DNA of 22,694 nucleotides from CALCHX01 sp035761165. GTDB lineage: Bacteria > Gemmatimonadota > Gemmatimonadetes > Gemmatimonadales > Gemmatimonadaceae. Within the stretch, counting starts at the first letter, position 1, and each line of letters begins with the position of its first letter. A model generated the notes under the pieces. The model made no database searches and was not told the origin of the DNA. It saw only the letters and a program-made list of their open reading frames with translations. The stretch is from assembly GCA_035761165.1 (NCBI GenBank), contig DASTRO010000031.1, positions 1 to 22,694 on the forward strand, written 5' to 3'. The position numbers and the translations under genes were made by a program. Positions 21,127 to 22,694 of this stretch are shown here, one piece after another.

Positions 21127-22694
21127 TCATGGCGGGGTGCCGCTGGCCGGCGGGACGCGGCCGCGCGCCAGCTCCAGCTCGCGACGCGCCTGCGGCACGA
21201 GCGCGCTCTCGGGGTAGGTGAGGATGAGGTGCTCCAGGTGCGACGCCGCGGCCGCCACGTCGCCGCGCCGCCGCAGCGCGCGCGCCCAGGCCAGCTCCGC
21301 CTCGGCAGCCTCGGGGCTGCCCGCGTAGGTGGCGAGGATCCGCTGCCAGAGCCCCTCCGCGCGGGCGGTGTCGCCCCGCGCCAGCGAGACGCGGGCCGCG
21401 GTGCCGAGGAGAAGGGGCGCGGCGTCGCCGAGCGTCGCGGCCGCGGCCTCGAAGTGCGCGGCGGCGCCGGCGCTGTCGCCGCGTGCCAGGGCGAGGAAGG
21501 CCGCCCCGGCCTCCGCCGAGCTGTCGGCAGCCGTGCGGCCGAGCAGCGCCAGCGCAGTCACGGCGTCGGCGCCGCGGCGCTGCGTCGCGCCGTGCAGGAG
21601 GGTGCGAGCGCGTGCGAGGTCTCCCTCGTAGAGCGCCACCCAGCCGCGAATCTCGTCGTCGGCCGCCACGCCGCCCTGCGCCAGTGCCGCCCGGGCGCGC
21701 GCCAGCTCGCCGGCCTGGACCCAGGCCCACGCCAGCTCCGCCTGCAGCGCCCGGGCGAGCGCGGTATCCGCCCCCGCCGCGTCGTTGGCGACGCGCTCGG
21801 CTTCGGCCGGGCGGCCGAGCTGGCTGAGGGCGCGCACGCGCAGCGGCAGCAGGGCGAGCCGCACCGAGTCCGCGACGGGCAGGTCGGGCGGCAGGTCGGT
21901 GAGCGCGAGCGCGGCGTCCGCCCGACCCGCCTGCAGCGCGTCGCTCGCCGCGCGCACCGCCACGGCGGCGCTCGGACGTGCGTGGAGCACCGCGGCGAGC
22001 GCGTCGGTCGCCACGGACCAGGCGCCCATCCCTTCCGCCTCACCGGCGTAGGCGGTCCAGAGCTCCAGCGTGGAGTCGCCCGGCGTGAGCCCGTCCAGCA
22101 CCTCCCACCCCGCGGCCGCGTCACCCCAGGAGAGTGCCAGCCAGGCCGCCGCCCGCCGTGCCGCCGGACTCGCGGGGGGCCGCAGGAGCGCCGCGCGGAC
22201 GGGCTCCCGCTCCTCGGCCGGGGCGCGCTGCAGCGCGAAGACCGCCGCCTGGTGCAGGAAATCCTGCTCCGCCAGCGCGTCCGCCCAGCTCGCGGCCGAG
22301 AGCTCCCACTGCCCGAGCTGCGCCCGCAGCTGGGCCAGCTCGTACGCCACCGGCCGCGGGGAGCCCAGCGCCGCCTCGGCGCGCTGGAGCACGGTGTCGG
22401 CCAGCGCCGTGCGCCCCCCCTCGAGCAGCAGGCGCGCATAGTCGCGGTACGGCTGCGGGTCGTCCGGGACGGCACGCACCCAGGCGTCGAAGGCGGCGCG
22501 CGCCCGCGCGTCGGCGCCGGCCATCGTCAGCGCCCGGAGCTGGACGGCGCGCACCAGCGGCTCGGTGGGATGCGCCGCGACCAGCGAGTCCAGCGTCGGC
22601 AGGATGGAGTCGGTCTGGCCCAGTGCGGCGTAGACGCGCTCGAGGCCGAGCAGGCCCGTGGTGAGGTCGGTGTGGAGGGCCCGCCGGTAGGCCG
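21127..22694 (-). CDS. TPR-like repeat protein, C-terminal part (cut by window end)
   Basis: At least 521 residues are visible, and the frame stays open to the window edge, so the N-terminus lies outside. The sequence is almost all helical repeats of about 34 residues with alternating small residues and Leu/Ala, such as PQPYRDYARLLLEGGRTALADT, AAAHFEAAAATLGDAAPLLL, SLARGDTARAEGLWQRILATYAG and the last repeat AAASHLEHLILTYPESALVPQARRELELA. The final repeat matches the TPR/YbgF-type tripartite pattern. It has no enzyme motif, so it is probably a scaffold, perhaps exported, for envelope assembly or secretion. Its stop overlaps a possible start of the next gene (ATGA at 21127-21130) and is 77 bp from the preferred start, so both belong to one operon. 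A GTG at 22554 is only an internal codon. Confidence 0.85.
   Translation of the reverse strand, partial: AYRRALHTDLTTGLLGLERVYAALGQTDSILPTLDSLVAAHPTEPLVRAVQLRALTMAGADARARAAFDAWVRAVPDDPQPYRDYARLLLEGGRTALADTVLQRAEAALGSPRPVAYELAQLRAQLGQWELSAASWADALAEQDFLHQAAVFALQRAPAEEREPVRAALLRPPASPAARRAAAWLALSWGDAAAGWEVLDGLTPGDSTLELWTAYAGEAEGMGAWSVATDALAAVLHARPSAAVAVRAASDALQAGRADAALALTDLPPDLPVADSVRLALLPLRVRALSQLGRPAEAERVANDAAGADTALARALQAELAWAWVQAGELARARAALAQGGVAADDEIRGWVALYEGDLARARTLLHGATQRRGADAVTALALLGRTAADSSAEAGAAFLALARGDSAGAAAHFEAAAATLGDAAPLLLGTAARVSLARGDTARAEGLWQRILATYAGSPEAAEAELAWARALRRRGDVAAAASHLEHLILTYPESALVPQARRELELARGRVPPASGTPP

Overview
This is a GC-rich bacterial window (roughly 70% G+C or more by eye) that is densely coding, with strongly G/C-biased third codon positions, GTG and TTG starts and weak Shine-Dalgarno use. 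The gene content fits Gemmatimonadota or a close relative: a DUF2723 membrane glycosyltransferase, a secreted protein of the type often labelled 'asparagine synthetase B', and uronate isomerase with KDPG aldolase and KDG kinase. That placement is inference; no rRNA or other decisive marker is present. I see no transposase, integrase, phage gene or CRISPR array, so it reads as chromosomal core and niche-metabolism sequence.

Layout. 1-429 (+) is the 3' end of purH. 618-2942 (+) is a DUF2723 polytopic membrane protein. A 23-bp perfect hairpin separates it from a convergent uronate operon (minus strand, uxaC-eda-kdgK, 6290 down to 3068) whose three genes are joined by ATGA overlaps. A divergent ROK-family regulator (6526-7758, +) shares the upstream region with uxaC, and a small dyad lies between them. 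7798-9144 (-) is a CNNM/CBS/CorC membrane protein. A class II tRNA-Ser(UGA) with a terminator follows (9370-9452), then a proline-tailed lipoprotein (9542-10504, -) and a secreted M20 metallopeptidase (10850-12484, -) that ends at a 25-bp hairpin. A small, aromatic-free, probably disordered protein (12640-12963, +) diverges from the peptidase. Next come tRNA-Ser(GCU) with a good sigma70-type promoter, gltX (13341-14798, +) and lexA (15013-15672, +). The remainder is a five-gene minus-strand run read from the right edge: a TPR-like protein (cut by the window end), a secreted amidotransferase-fold-like protein, a DinG-type helicase, an FAH-family hydrolase and a one-pass membrane protein of unknown function.

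How the genes work together. UxaC, KdgK and Eda are three steps of hexuronate catabolism through KDG and KDPG to pyruvate and glyceraldehyde-3-phosphate, and the ROK protein is the obvious candidate regulator. The two serine tRNAs and gltX belong to translation. LexA and the DinG-type helicase are both linked to DNA damage but are not in one operon.

Most unusual points: (1) the DinG-type helicase carries an N-terminal RadC-like JAMM metal-binding domain with an intact HxH-x7-SxxD motif, where Gram-positive DinG has an exonuclease domain; (2) several intergenic gaps hold degenerate tandem arrays with a 7-bp period, two of them with a complementary partner arm, one of which sits directly before gltX; (3) two long, near-perfect intergenic hairpins share an outer-stem pattern and look like members of one terminator family.
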